Positions 10,701 to 25,177 of a stretch of DNA of 64,000 nt are shown here, piece by piece. The translations under genes were made by a program, and so were the position numbers. The stretch is from Malachius bipustulatus (lineage: Eukaryota > Arthropoda > Insecta > Coleoptera > Melyridae). The stretch is taken from the NCBI GenBank assembly GCA_910589415.1, contig OU342636.1:45771735-45835734 (forward strand), read 5' to 3'. Positions within the stretch are counted from its first letter, which is position 1. Each line of letters starts with the position of its first letter. The notes beneath the pieces are model-generated. The model ran no database searches. It saw only the letters and a program-made list of their open reading frames with translations, and was not told where the DNA came from.

Positions 10701-13700
10701 AAAAACTGAGGACTTTACGGTCCAACTGGATTAATTTTCCGACTCATATGGCAATCGACTGTGTTCACACAAAATTACGTCCCGTTCTGAAGACATCGAT
10801 TTTTCCTGAAAATATGAAGCTCTGCAAGTTTTTCAGAATTTTTTTTCTCTTCGATTTTGATGAAAATCTCTAGTCAGGCGATAGAAAGTGCGAGAAGTTC
10901 AGAACTGTAAGTGGTTTTTCTGTAGCTCTCCCCGTTTTTGAGATATGACCGTTTAAATTTGAAAATTTGCAAATTTTTTAGCTTTTCAAAATTTTTGATC
11001 TCGTTTTGTGAAAAAACTGAGGACTTTACGGTCCAACTGGATTAATTTTCCGACTCATATGGCAATCGACTGTGTTCACACAAAATTATGTCCCGTTCTG
11101 AAGACATCGATTTTTCCTGAAAATATGAAGTTCTGCAAGTTTTTCAGAATTTTTTTTCTCTTCGATTTTGATGAAAATCCCTAGTCAGGCGATAGAAAGT
11201 TCGAGAAGTTCAGAACTGTAAGTGGTTTTTCTGTAGCTCTCCCCGTTTTCGAGATATGACCGTTTAAATTTGAAAATTTGCAAATTTTTTAGCTTTTCAA
11301 AATTTTTGATCTCGTTTTGTGAAAAAACTGAGGACTTTACGGTCCAACTGGATTAATTTTCCGACTCATATGGCAATCGACTGTGTTCACACAAAATTAC
11401 GTCCCGTTCTGAAGACATCGATTTTTCCTGAAAATATGAAGCTCTGCAAGTTTTTCAGAATTTTTTTTCTCTTCGATTTTGATGAAAATCCCTAGTCAGG
11501 CGATAGAAAGTGCGAGAAGTTCAGAGCTGTAAGTGGTTTTTCTGTAGCTCTCCCCGTTTTTGAGATATGACCGTTTGAATTTGAAAATTTGCAAATTTTT
11601 TAGCTTTTCAAAATTTTTGATCTCGTTTTGTGAAAAAATTGAGGACTTTACGGTCCAACTGGATTAACTTTCCGACTCATATGGCAGTCGACTGTGTTCA
11701 CACAAAATTACGTCCCGTTCTGAAGACATCGATTTTTCCTGAAAATATGAACTCTGCAAGTTTTTCAGAATTTTTTTTCTCTTCGATTTTGATGAAAATC
11801 CCTAGTTAGGCGATAGAAAGTGCGAGAAGTTCAGAACTGTAAGTGGTTTTTCTGTAGCTCTCCCCGTTTTTGAGATATGACCGTTTAAATTTGAAAATTT
11901 GCAAATTTTTTAGCTTTTCAAAATTTTTGATCTCGTTTTGTGAAAAAACTGAGGACTTTACGGTCCAACTGGATTAATTTTCCGACTCATATGGCAATCG
12001 ACTGTGTTCACACAAAATTACGTCCCGTTCTGAAGACATCGATTTTTCCTGAAAATATGAAGCTCTGCAAGTTTTTCAGAATTTTTTTTCTCTTCGATTT
12101 TGATGAAAATCCCTAGTCAGGCGATAGAAAGTGCGAGAAGTTCAGAACTGTAAGTGGTTTTTCTGTAGCTCTCCCCGTTTTTGAGATATGACCGTTTAAA
12201 TTTGAAAATTTGCAAATTTTTTAGCTTTTCAAAATTTTTGATCTCGTTTTGTGAAAAAACTGAGGACTTTACGGTCCAACTGGATTAATTTTCCGACTCA
12301 TATGGCAATCGACTGTGTTCACACAAAATTACGTCCCGTTCTGAAGACATCGATTTTTCCTGAAAATATGAAGCTCTGCAAGTTTTTCAGAATTTTTTTT
12401 CTCTTCGATTTTGATGAAAATCCCTAGTCAGGCGATAGAAAGTGCGAGAAGTTCAGAACTGTAAGTGGTTTTTCTGTAGCTCTCCCCGTTTTTGAGATAT
12501 GACCGTTTAAATTTGAAAATTTGCAAATTTTTTAGCTTTTCAAAATTTTTGATCTCGTTTTGTGAAAAAATTGAGGACTTTACGGTCCAACTGGATTAAT
12601 TTTCCGACTCATATGGCAGTCGACTGTGTTCACACAAAATTACGCCCCGTTCAGAAGACATCGATTTTTCCTGAAAATATGAAGCTCTGCAAATTTTTCA
12701 GATTTTTTTTTCTCTTCGATTTTGATGAAAATCTCTAGTCAGGCGATAGAAAGTGCGAGAAGTTCAGAACTGTAAGTGGTTTTTCTGTAGCTCTCCCCGT
12801 TTTTGAGATATGACCGTTTAAATTTGAAAATTTGCAAATTTTTTAGCTTTTCAAAATTTTTGATCTCGTTTTGTGAAAAAACTGAGGACTTTACGGTCCA
12901 ACTGGATTAATTTTCCGACTCATATGGCAATCGACTGTGTTCACACAAAATTATGTCCCGTTCTGAAGACATCGATTTTTCCTGAAAATATGAAGTTCTG
13001 CAAGTTTTTCAGAATTTTTTTTCTCTTCGATTTTGATGAAAATCCCTAGTCAGGCGATAGAAAGTTCGAGAAGTTCAGAACTGTAAGTGGTTTTTCTGTA
13101 GCTCTCCCCGTTTTCGAGATATGACCGTTTAAATTTGAAAATTTGCAAATTTTTTAGCTTTTCAAAATTTTTGATCTCGTTTTGTGAAATAACTGAGGAC
13201 TTTACGGTCCAACTGGATTAATTTTCCGACTCATATGGCAATCGACTGTGTTCACACAAAATTACGTCCCGTTCTGAAGACATCGATTTTTCCTGAAAAT
13301 ATGAAGCTCTGCAAGTTTTTCAGAATTTTTTTTCTCTTCGATTTTGATGAAAATCCCTAGTCAGGCGATAGAAAGTGCGAGAAGTTCAGAGCTGTAAGTG
13401 GTTTTTCTGTAGCTCTCCCCGTTTTTGAGATATGACCGTTTAAATTTGAAAATTTGCAAATTTTTTAGCTTTTCAAAATTTTTGATCTCGTTTTGTGAAA
13501 AAATTGAGGACTTTACGGTCCAACTGGATTAACTTTCCGACTCATATGGCAGTCGACTGTGTTCACACAAAATTACGCCCCGTTCTGAAGACATCGATTT
13601 TTCCTGAAAATATGAAGCTCTGCAAATTTTTCAGATTTTTTTTTCTCTTCGATTTTGATGAAAATCTCTAGTCAGGCGATAGAAAGTGCGAGAAGTTCAG

Positions 13701-16700
13701 AACTGTAAGTGGTTTTTCTGTAGCTCTCCCCGTTTTCAAGATATGACCGTTTAAATTTGAAAATTTGCAAATTTTTTAGCTTTTCAAAATTTTTGATCTC
13801 GTTTTGTGAAAAAATTGAGGACTTTACGGTCCAACTGGAATAATTTTCCGACTCATATGGCAGTCGACTGTGTTCACACAAAATTACGCCCCGTTCTGAA
13901 GACATCGATTTTTCCTGAAAATATGAAGCTCTGCAAATTTTTCAGATTTTTTTTTCTCTTCGATTTTGATGAAAATCTCTAGTCAGGCGATAGAAAGTGC
14001 GAGAAGTTCAGAACTGTAAGTGGTTTTTCTGTAGCTCTCCCCGTTTTTGAGATATGACCGTTTAAATTTGAAAATTTGCAAATTTTTTAGCTTTTCAAAA
14101 TTTTTGATCTCGTTTTGTTAAAAAATTGAGGACTTTACGGTCCAACTGGATTAATTTTCCGACTCATATGGCAGTCGACTGTGTTCACACAAAATTACGC
14201 CCCGTTCTGAAGACATCGATTTTTCCTGAAAATATGAAGCTCTGCAAATTTTTCAGATTTTTTTTTCTCTTCGATTTTGATGAAAATCTCTAGTCAGGCG
14301 ATAGAAAGTGCGAGAAGTTCAGAACTGTAAGTGGTTTTTCTGTAGCTCTCCCCGTTTTTGAGATATGACCGTTTAAATTTGAAAATTTGCAAATTTTTTA
14401 GCTTTTCAAAATTTTTGATCTCGTTTTGTGAAAAAACTGAGGACTTTACGGTCCAACTGGATTAATTTTCCGACTCATATGGCAATCGACTGTGTTCACA
14501 CAAAATTACGTCCCGTTCTGAAGACATCGATTTTTCCTGAAAATATGAAGCTCTGCAAGTTTTTCAGAATTTTTTTTCTCTTCGATTTTGATGAAAATCC
14601 CTAGTCAGGCGATAGAAAGTGCGAGAAGTTCAGAACTGTATGTGGTTTTTCTGTAGCTCTCCCCGTTTTTGAGATATGACCGTTTAAATTTGAAAATTTG
14701 CAAATTTTTTAGCTTTTCAAAATTTTTGATCTCGTTTTGTGAAAAAACTGAGGACTTTACGGTCCAACTGGATTAATTTTCCGACTTATATGGCAATCGA
14801 CTGTGTTCACACAAAATTACGTCCCGTTCTGAAGACATCGATTTTTCCTGAAAATATGAAGCTCTGCAAGTTTTTCAGAATTTTTTTTCTCTTCGATTTT
14901 GATGAAAATCCCTAGTCAGGCGATAGAAAGTGCGAGAAGTTCAGAACTGTAAGTGGTTTTTCTGTAGCTCTCCCCGTTTTTGAGATATGACCGTTTAAAT
15001 TTGAAAATTTTCAAATTTAAAAGCTTTTCAAAATTTTTGATCTCGTTTTGTGAAAAAACTGAGGACTTTACGGTCCAACTGGATTAATTTTCCGACTCAT
15101 ATGGCAATCGACTGTGTTCACACAAAATTACGTCCCGTTCTGAAGACATCGATTTTTCCTGAAAATATGAAGCTCTGCAAGTTTTTCAAAATTTTTTTCT
15201 CTTCGATTTTGATGAAAATCCCTAGTCAGGCGATAGAAAGTGCGAGAAGTTCAGAACTGTAAGTGGTTTTTCTGTAGCTCTCCCCGTTTTCAAGATATGA
15301 CCGTTTAAATTTGAAAATTTGCAAATTTTTTAGCTTTTCAAAATTTTTGATCTCGTTTTGTGAAAAAACTGAGGACTTTACGGTCCAACTGGATTAATTT
15401 TCCGACTCATATGGCAATCGACTGTGTTCACACAAAATTACGTCCCGTTCTGAAGACATCGATTTTTCCTGAAAATATGAAGCTCTGCAAGTTTTTCAGA
15501 ATTTTTTTTCTCTTCGATTTTGATGAAAATCTCTAGTCAGGCGATAGAAAGTGCGAGAAGTTCAGAACTGTAAGTGGTTTTTCTGTAGCTCTCCCCGTTT
15601 TTGAGATATGACCGTTTAAATTTGAAAATTTGCAAATTTTTTAGCTTTTCAAAATTTTTGATCTCGTTTTGTGAAAAAACTGAGGACTTTACGGTCCAAC
15701 TGGATTAATTTTCCGACTCATATGGCAATCGACTGTGTTCACACAAAATTACGTCCCGTTCTGAAGACATCGATTTTTCCTGAAAATATGAAGCTCTGCA
15801 AGTTTTTCAGAATTTTTTTTCTCTTCGATTTTGATGAAAATCCCTAGTCAGGCGATAGAAAATGAGAGAAGTTCAGAACTGTAAGTGGTTTTTCTGTAGC
15901 TCTCCCCGTTTTTGAGATATGACCGTTTAAATTTGAAAATTTGCAAATTTTTTAGCTTTTCAAAATTTTTGATCTCGTTTTGTGAAAAAACTGAGGACTT
16001 TACGGTCCAACTGGATTAATTTTCCGACTCATATGGCAATCGACTGTGTTCACACAAAATTACGTCCCGTTCTGAAGACATCGATTTTTCCTGAAAATAT
16101 GAAGCTCTGCAAGTTTTTCAAAATTTTTTTTCTCTTCGATTTTGATGAAAATCCCTAGTCAGGCGATAGAAAGTGCGAGAAGTTCAGAACTGTAAGTGGT
16201 TTTTCTGTAGCTCTCCCCGTTTTCAAGATATGACCGTTTAAATTTGAAAATTTGCAAATTTTTTAGCTTTTCAAAATTTTTGATCTCGTTTTGTGAAAAA
16301 ACTGAGGACTTTACGGTCCAACTGGATTAATTTTCCGACTCATATGGCAATCGACTGTGTTCACACAAAATTACGTCCCGTTCTGAAGACATCGATTTTT
16401 CCTGAAAATATGAAGCTCTGCAAGTTTTTCAGAATTTTTTTTCTCTTCGATTTTGATGAAAATCTCTAGTCAGGCGATAGAAAGTGCGAGAAGTTCAGAA
16501 CTGTAAGTGGTTTTTCTGTAGCTCTCCCCGTTTTTGAGATATGACCGTTTAAATTTGAAAATTTGCAAATTTTTTAGCTTTTCAAAATTTTTGATCTCGT
16601 TTTGTGAAAAAACTGAGGACTTTACGGTCCAACTGGATTAATTTTCCGACTCATATGGCAATCGACTGTGTTCACACAAAATTACGTCCCGTTCTGAAGA

Positions 16701-17090
16701 CATCGATTTTTCCTGAAAATATGAAGCTCTGCAAGTTTTTCAGAATTTTTTTTCTCTTCGATTTTGATGAAAATCCCTAGTCAGGCGATAGAAAGTGCGA
16801 GAAGTTCAGAACTGTAAGTGGTTTTTCTGTAGCTCTCCATGTTTTTGAGATATGACCGTTTAAATTTGAAAATTTGCAAATTTTTTAGCTTTTCAAAATT
16901 TTTGATCTCGTTTTGTGAAAAAACTGAGGACTTTACGGTCCAACTGGATTAATTTTCCGACTCATATGGCAATCGGACTGTGTTCACACAAAATTACGTC
17001 CCGTTCTGAAGACATCGATTTTTCCTGAAAATATGAAGCTCTGCAAGTTTTTCAGAATTTTTTTTCTCTTCGATTTTGATGAAAATCCCT
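7763..17090 (+). repeat. Satellite subdomain of mixed A and B monomers without clear HOR
   Basis: About 30 monomers, mostly type A singly or in short runs, with type B monomers scattered among them (for example those carrying CAGTCGACTG near 8270, 9197, 9508, 11687, 12617, 13551, 13860 and 14171). Two copies of a local pair with ATTATGTCCCG then GTTCGAGAAG/GTTTTCGAG lie near 11.1 kb and 12.95 kb, so short-range duplication occurred here too, but I could not read a regular multi-monomer period. Unusual single monomers include one with TTCAAATTTAAAAGC near 15010 and one with GAAAATGAGAGAAG near 15860. No gene is present. Confidence 0.7.
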
Positions 17091-19889
17091 AGTCAGGCGA
17101 TAGAAAGTGCGAGAAGTTCAGAACTGTAAGTGGTTTTTCTGTAGCTCTCCCCGTTTTCAAGATATGACCGTTTAAATTTGAAAATTTGCAATTTTTTTAG
17201 CTTTTCAAAATTTTTGATCTCGTTTTGTGAAAAAATTGAGGACTTTACGGTCCAACTGGATTAATTTTCCGACTCATATGGCAGTCGACTGTGTTCACAC
17301 AAAATTACGCCCCGTTCTGAAGACATCGATTTTTCCTGAAAATATGAAGCTCTGCAAATTTTTCAGATTTTTTTTTCTCTTCGATTTTGATGAAAATCTC
17401 TAGTCAGGCGATAGAAAGTGCGAGAAGTTCAGAACTGTAAGTGGTTTTTCTGTAGCTCTCCCCGTTTTTGAGATATGACCGTTTAAATTTGAAAATTTGC
17501 AAATTTTTTAGCTTTTCAAAATTTTTGATCTCGTTTTGTGAAAAAACTGAGGACTTTACGGTCCAACTGGATTAATTTTCCGACTCATATGGCAATCGAC
17601 TGTGTTCACACAAAATTACGTCCCGTTCTGAAGACATCGATTTTTCCTGAAAATATGAAGCCTGCAAGTTTTTCAGAATTTTTTTTCTCTTCGATTTTGA
17701 TGAAAATCCCTAGTCAGGCGATAGAAAGTGCGATAAGTTCAGAACTGTAAGTGGTTTTCCTGTAGCTCTCCCCGTTTTCAAGATATGACCGTTTAAATTT
17801 GAAAATTTGCAATTTTTTTAGCTTTTCAAAATTTTCGATCTCGTTTTGTGAAAAAATTGAGGACTTTACGGTCCAACTGGATTAATTTTCCGACTCATAT
17901 GGCAGTCGACTGTGTTCACACAAAATTACGCCCCGTTCTGAAGACATCGATTTTTCCTGAAAATATGAAGCTCTGCAAATTTTTCAGATTTTTTTTTCTC
18001 TTCGATTTTGATGAAAATCTCTAGTCAGGCGATAGAAAGTGCGAGAAGTTCAGAACTGTAAGTGGTTTTTCTGTAGCTCTCCCCGTTTTGGAGATATGAC
18101 CGTTTAAATTTGAAAATTTGCAAATTTTTTAGCTTTTCAAAATTTTTGATCTCGTTTTGTGAAAAAACTGAGGACTTTACGGTCCAACTGGATTAATTTT
18201 CCGACTCATATGGCAATCGACTGTGTTCACACAAAATTACGTCCCGTTCTGAAGACATCGATTTTTCCTGAAAATATGAAGCTCTGCAAGTTTTTCAGAA
18301 TTTTTTTTCTCTTCGATTTTGATGAAAATCCCTAGTCGTGCGATAGAAAGTGCGAGAAGTTCAGAACTGTAAGTGGTTTTTCTGTAGCTCTCCCCGTTTT
18401 CGAGATATGACCGTTTAAATTTAAAAATTTGCAAATTTTTTAGCTTTTCAAAATTTTTGATCTCGTTTTGTGAAAAAACTGAGGACTTTACGGTCCAACT
18501 GGAATAATTTTCCGACTCATATGGCAATCGACTGTGTTCACACAAAATTACGTCCCGTTCTGAAGACATCGATTTTTCCTGAAAATATGAAGCTCTGCAA
18601 GTTTTTCAGAATTTTTTTTCTCTTCGATTTTGATGAAAATCCCTAGTCAGGCGATAGAAAATGAGAGAAGTTCAGAACTGTAAGTGGTTTTTCTGTAGCT
18701 CTCCCCGTTTTTGAGATATGACCGTTTAAATTTGAAAATTTGCAAATTTTTTAGCTTTTCAAAATTTTTGATCTCGTTTTGTGAAAAAACTGAGGACTTT
18801 ACGGTCCAACTGGATTAATTTTCCGACTCATATGGCAATCGACTGTGTTCACACAAAATTACGTCCCGTTCTGAAGACATCGATTTTTCCTGAAAATATG
18901 AAGCTCTGCAAGTTTTTCAGAATTTTTTTTCTCTTCGATTTTGATGAAAATCCCTAGTCAGGCGATAGAAAGTGCGAGAAGTTCAGAACTGTAAGTGGTT
19001 TTTCTGTAGCTCTCCCCGTTTTCAAGATATGACCGTTTAAATTTGAAAATTTGCAATTTTTTTAGCTTTTCAAAATTTTTGATCTCGTTTTGTGAAAAAA
19101 TTGAGGACTTTACGGTCCAACTGGATTAATTTTCCGACTCATATGGCAATCGACTGTGTTCACACAAAATTACGTCCCGTTCTGAAGACATCGATTTTTC
19201 CTGAAAATATGAAGCTCTGCAAGTTTTTCAGAATTTTTTTTCTCTTCGATTTTGATGAAAATCCCTAGTCAGGCGATAGAAAGTGCGAGAAGTTCAGAAC
19301 TGTAAGTGGTTTTTCTGTAGCTCTCCCCGTTTTTGAGATATGACCGTTTAAATTTGAAAATTTGCAAATTTTAAAGCTTTCCAAAATTTTTGATCTCGTT
19401 TTGTGAAAAAAACTGAGGACTTTACGGTCCAACTGGATTAATTTTCCGACTCATATGGCAATCGACTGTGTTCACACGAAATTACGTCCCGTTCTGAAGA
19501 CATCGATTTTTCCTGAAAATATGAAGCTCTGCAAATTTTTCAGATTTTTTTTCTCTTTGATTTTGATGAAAATCTCTAGTCAGGCGATAGAAAGTGCGAG
19601 AAGTTCAGAACTGTAAGTGGTTTTTCTGTAGCGCTCCCCGTTTTTGAGATATGACCGTTTAAATTTGAAAATTTGCAAATTTTTTAGCTTTTCAAAATTT
19701 TTGATCTCGTTTTGTGAAAAAACTGAGGACTTTACGGTCCAACTGGATTAATTTTCCGACTCATATGGCAATCGACTGTGTTCACACAAAATTACGTCCC
19801 GTTCTGAAGACATCGATTTTTCCTGAAAATATGAAGCTCTGCAAGTTTTTCAGAATTTTTTTCTCTTCGATTTTGATGAAAATCCCTAG

Positions 19890-22800
19890 TCAGGCGATAG
19901 AAAGTGCGAGAAGTTCAGAACTGTAAGTGGTTTTTCTGTAGCTCTCCCCGTTTTCAAGATATGACCGTTTAAATTTGAAAATTTGCAATTTTTTTAGCTT
20001 TTCAAAATTTTTGATCTCGTTTTGTGAAAAAATTGAGGACTTTACGGTCCAACTGGATTAATTTTCCGACTCATATGGCAGTCGACTGTGTTCACACAAA
20101 ATTACGCCCCGTTCTGAAGACATCGATTTTTCCTGAAAATATGAAGCTCTGCAAATTTTTCAGATTTTTTTTTCTCTTCGATTTTGATGAAAATCTCTAG
20201 TCAGGCGATAGAAAGTGCGAGAAGTTCAGAACTGTAAGTGGTTTTTCTGTAGCTCTCCCCGTTTTTGAGATATGACCGTTTAAATTTGAAAATTTGCAAA
20301 TTTTTTAGCTTTTCAAAATTTTTGATCTCGTTTTGTGAAAAAATTGAGGACTTTACGGTCCAACTGGATTAATTTTCCGACTCATATGGCAGTCGACTGT
20401 GTTCACACAAAATTACGCCCCGTTCTGAAGACATCGATTTTTCCTGAAAATATGAAGCTCTGCAAATTTTTCAGATTTTTTTTTCTCTTCGATTTTGATG
20501 AAAATCTCTAGTCAGGCGATAGAAAGTGCGAGAAGTTCAGAACTGTAAGTGGTTTTTCTGTAGCTCTCCCCGTTTTTGAGATATGACCGTTTAAATTTGA
20601 AAATTTGCAAATTTTTTAGCTTTTCAAAATTTTTGATCTCGTTTTGTGAAAAAACTGAGGACTTTACGGTCCAACTGGATTAATTTTCCGACTCATATGG
20701 CAGTCGACTGTGTTCACACAAAATTACGCCCCGTTCTGAAGACATCGATTTTTCCTGAAAATATGAAGCTCTGCAAATTTTTCAGATTTTTTTTTTCTCT
20801 TCGATTTTGATGAAAATCTCTAGTCAGGCGATAGAAAGTGCGAGAAGTTCAGAACTGTAAGTGGTTTTTCTGTAGCTCTCCCCGTTTTTGAGATATGACC
20901 GTTTAAATTTGAAAATTTGCAAATTTTTTAGCTTTTCAAAATTTTTGATCTCGTTTTGTGAAAAAACTGAGGACTTTACGGTCCAACTGGATTAATTTTC
21001 CGACTCATATGGCAATCGACTGTGTTCACACAAAATTACGTCCCGTTCTGAAGACATCGATTTTTCCTGAAAATATGAAGCTCTGCAAGTTTTTCAGAAT
21101 TTTTTTTCTCCTCGATTTTGATGAAAATCCCTAGTCAGGCGATAGAAAGTGCGAGAAGTTCAGAACTGTAAGTGGTTTTTCTGTAGCTCTCCCCGTTTTT
21201 GAGATATGACCGTTTAAATTTGAAAATTTGCAAATTTTTTAGCTTTTCAAAATTTTTGATCTCGTTTTGTGAAAAAATTGAGGACTTTATGGTCCAACTG
21301 GATTAATTTTCCGACTCATATGGCAGTCGACTGTGTTCACACAAAATTACGCCCCGTTCTGAAGACATCGATTTTTCCTGAAAATATGAAGCTCTGCCAA
21401 TTTTTCAGATTTTTTTTTCTCTTCGATTTTGATGAAAATCTCTAGTCAGGCGATAGAAAGTGCGAGAAGTTCAGAACTGTAAGTGGTTTTTCTGTAGCTC
21501 TCCCCGTTTTTGAGATATGACCGTTTAAATTTGAAAATTTGCAAATTTTTTAGCTTTTCAAAATTTTTGATCTCGTTTTGTGAAAAAACTGAGGACTTTA
21601 CGGTCCAACTGGATTAATTTTCCGACTCATATGGCAATCGACTGTGTTCACACAAAATTACGTCCCGTTCTGAAGACATCGATTTTTCCTGAAAATATGA
21701 AGCTCTGCAGGTTTTTCAGAATTTTTTTTCTCTTCGATTTTGATGAAAATCCCTAGTCAGGCGATAGAAAGTGCGAGAAGTTCAGAACTGTAAGTGGTTT
21801 TTCTGTAGCTCTCCCCGTTTTTGAGATATGACCGTTTAAATTTGAAAATTTGCAAATTTTTTAGCTTTTCAAAATTTTTGATCTCGTTTTGTGAAAAAAT
21901 TGAGGACTTTACGGTCCAACTGGATTAATTTTCCGACTCATATGGCAGTCGACTGTGTTCACACAAAATTACGCCCCGTTCTGAAGACATCGATTTTTCC
22001 TGAAAATATGAAGCTCTGCAAATTTTTCAGATTTTTTTTTCTCTTCGATTTTGATGAAAATCCCTAGTCAGGCGATAGAAAGTGCGAGAAGTTCAGAACT
22101 GTAAGTGGTTTTTCTGTAGCTCTCCCCGTTTTTGAGATATGACCGTTTAAATTTGAAAATTTGCAAATTTTTTAGCTTTTCAAAATTTTTGATCTCGTTT
22201 TGTGAAAAAACTGAGGACTTTACGGTCCAACTGGATTAATTTTCCGACTCATATGGCAGTCGACTGTGTTCACACAAAATTACGCCCCGTTCTGAAGACA
22301 TCGATTTTTCCTGAAAATATGAAGCTCTGCAAATTTTTCAGATTTTTTTTTTCTCTTCGATTTTGATGAAAATCTCTAGTCAGGCGATAGAAAGTGCGAG
22401 AAGTTCAGAACTGTAAGTGGTTTTTCTGTAGCTCTCCCCGTTTTTGAGATATGACCGTTTAAATTTGAAAATTTGCAAATTTTTTAGCTTTTCAAAATTT
22501 TTGATCTCGTTTTGTGAAAAAACTGAGGACTTTACGGTCCAACTGGAATAATTTTCCGACTCATATGGCAATCGACTGTGTTCACACAAAATTACGTCCC
22601 GTTCTGAAGACATCGATTTTTCCTGAAAATATGAAGCTCTGCAAGTTTTTCAGAATTTTTTTTCTCTTCGATTTTGATGAAAATCTCTAGTCAGGCGATA
22701 GAAAGTGCGAGAAGTTCAGAACTGTAAGTGGTTTTTCTGTAGCTCTCCCCGTTTTTGAGATATGACCGTTTAAATTTGAAAATTTGCAAATTTTTTAGCT

Positions 22801-23622
22801 TTTCAAAATTTTTGATCTCGTTTTGTGAAAAAACTGAGGACTTTACGGTCCAACTGGATTAATTTTCCGACTCATATGGCAATCGACTGTGTTCACACAA
22901 AATTACGTCCCGTTCTGAAGACATCGATTTTTCCTGAAAATATGAAGCTCTGCAAGTTTTTCAGAATTTTTTTTCTCTTCGATTTTGATGAAAATCCCTA
23001 GTCAGGCGATAGAAAGTGCGAGAAGTTCAGAACTGTAAGTGGTTTTTCTGTAGCTCTCCCCGTTTTTGAGATATGACCGTTTAAATTTGAAAATTTGCAA
23101 ATTTTTTAGCTTTTCAAAATTTTTGATCTCGTTTTGTGAAAAAACTGAGGACTTTACGGTCCAACTGGATTATTTTCCGACTCATATGGCAATCGACTGT
23201 GTTCACACAAAATTACGTCCCGTTCTGAAGACATCGATTTTTCCTGAAAATATGAAGCTCTGCAAGTTTTTCAGAATTTTTTTTCTCTTCGATTTTGATG
23301 AAAATCCCTAGTCAGGCGATAGAAAGTGCGAGAAGTTCAGAACTGTAAGTGGTTTTTCTGTAGCTCTCCCCGTTTTCAAGATATGACCGTTTAAATTTGA
23401 AAATTTGCAAATTTTTTAGCTTTTCAAAATTTTTGATCTCGTTTTGTGAAAAAACTGAGGACTTTACGGTCCAACTGGATTAATTTTCCGACTCATATGG
23501 CAGTCGACTGTGTTCACACAAAATTACGCCCCGTTCTGAAGACATCGATTTTTCCTGAAAATATGAAGCTCTGCAAATTTTTCAGATTTTTTTTTCTCTT
23601 CGATTTTGATGAAAATCTCTAG
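19890..23622 (+). repeat. Twelve-monomer satellite block, first copy (partner 29530-33261)
   Basis: Reading from a monomer with GTTTTCAAGAT and GCAATTTTTTTAG, the order of subtypes over twelve monomers matches that at 29530-33261. Shared rare markers include GGACTTTATGGTCC followed by GCTCTGCCAATTT (21391 and 31030) and the closing TCAGGTGATAG (23623 and 33262). The displacement is 9639-9640 bp, i.e. 31 monomers. Private changes since duplication include GGAATAATTTTCC near 22546, a one-base loss giving GGATTATTTTCC near 23168, and an extra T near 20786. This looks like an older segmental duplication within the array. Confidence 0.75.
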
Positions 23623-25177
23623 TCAGGTGATAGAAAGTGCGAGAAGTTCAGAACTGTAAGTGGTTTTTCTGTAGCTCTCCCCGTTTTTGAGATATGACCG
23701 TTTAAATTTGAAAATTTGCAAATTTTTTAGCTTTTCAAAATTTTTGATCTCGTTTTGTGAAAAAACTGAGGACTTTACGGTCCAACTGGATTAATTTTCT
23801 GACTCATATGGCAATCGACTGTGTTCACACAAAATTACGTCCCGTTCTGAAGACATCGATTTTTCCTGAAAATATGAAGCTCTGCAAATTTTTCAGATTT
23901 TTTTTTCTCTTCGATTTTGATGAAAATCCCTAGTCAGGCGATAGAAAGTGCGAGAAGTTCAGAACTGTAAGTGGTTTTTCTGTAGCTCTCCCCGTTTTTG
24001 AGATATGATCGTTTAAATTTGAAAATTTGCAAATTTTTTAGCTTTTCAAAATTTTTGATCTCGTTTTGTGAAAAAACTGAGGACTTTACGGTCCAACTGG
24101 ATTAATTTTCCGACTCATATGGCAATCGACTGTGTTCACACAAAATTACGTCCCGTTCTGAAGACATCGATTTTTCCTGAAAATATGAAGCTCTGCAAGT
24201 TTTTCAGAATTTTTTTTCTCTTCGATTTTGATGAAAATCCCTAGTCAGGCGATAGAAAGTGCGAGAAGTTCAGAACTGTAAGTGGTTTTTCTGTAGCTCT
24301 CCCCGTTTTTGAGATATGACCGTTTAAATTTGAAAATTTGCAAATTTTTTAGCTTTTCAAAATTTTTGATCTCGTTTTGTGAAAAAACTGAGGACTTTAC
24401 GGTCCAACTGGATTAATTTTCCGACTCATATGGCAATCGACTGTGTTCACACAAAATTACGTCCCGTTCTGAAGACATCGATTTTTCCTGAAAATATGAA
24501 GCTCTGCAAGTTTTTCAGAATTTTTTTTCTCTTCGATTTTGATGAAAATCCCTAGTCAGGCGATAGAAAGTGCGAGAAGTTCAGAACTGTAAGTGGTTTT
24601 TCTGTAGCTCTCCCCGTTTTTGAGATATGACCGTTTAAATTTGAAAATTTGCAAATTTTAAAGCTTTTCAAAATTTTTGATCTCGTTTTGTGAAACAACT
24701 GAGGACTTTACGGTCCAACTGGATTAATTTTCCGACTCATATGGCAATCGACTGTGTTCACACAAAATTACGTCCCGTTCTGAAGACATCGATTTTTCCT
24801 GAAAATATGAAGCTCTGCAAGTTTTTCAGAATTTTTTTTCTCTTCGATTTTGATGAAAATCCCTAGTCAGGCGATAGAAAGTGCGAGAAGTTCAGAACTG
24901 TAAGTGGTTTTTCTGTAGCTCTCCCCGTTTTCAAGATATGACCGTTTAAATTTGAAAATTTGCAAATTTTTTAGCTTTTCAAAATTTTTGATCTCGTTTT
25001 GTGAAAAAACTGAGGACTTTACGGTCCAACTGGATTAATTTTCCGACTCATATGGCAATCGACTGTGTTCACACAAAATTACGTCCCGTTCTGAAGACAT
25101 CGATTTTTCCTGAAAATATGAAGCTCTGCAAGTTTTTCAGAATTTTTTTTCTCTTCGATTTTGATGAAAATCCCTAG

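Noticed and set aside
18237..18569. 110-residue minus-strand frame and the similar 65-77-residue frames (for example 13672, 22380, 42791, 50565, 62694)
   Set aside because: Antisense of the same satellite. Length depends on single-base variants such as GGAATAATT that remove a stop. No conserved start context or domain.
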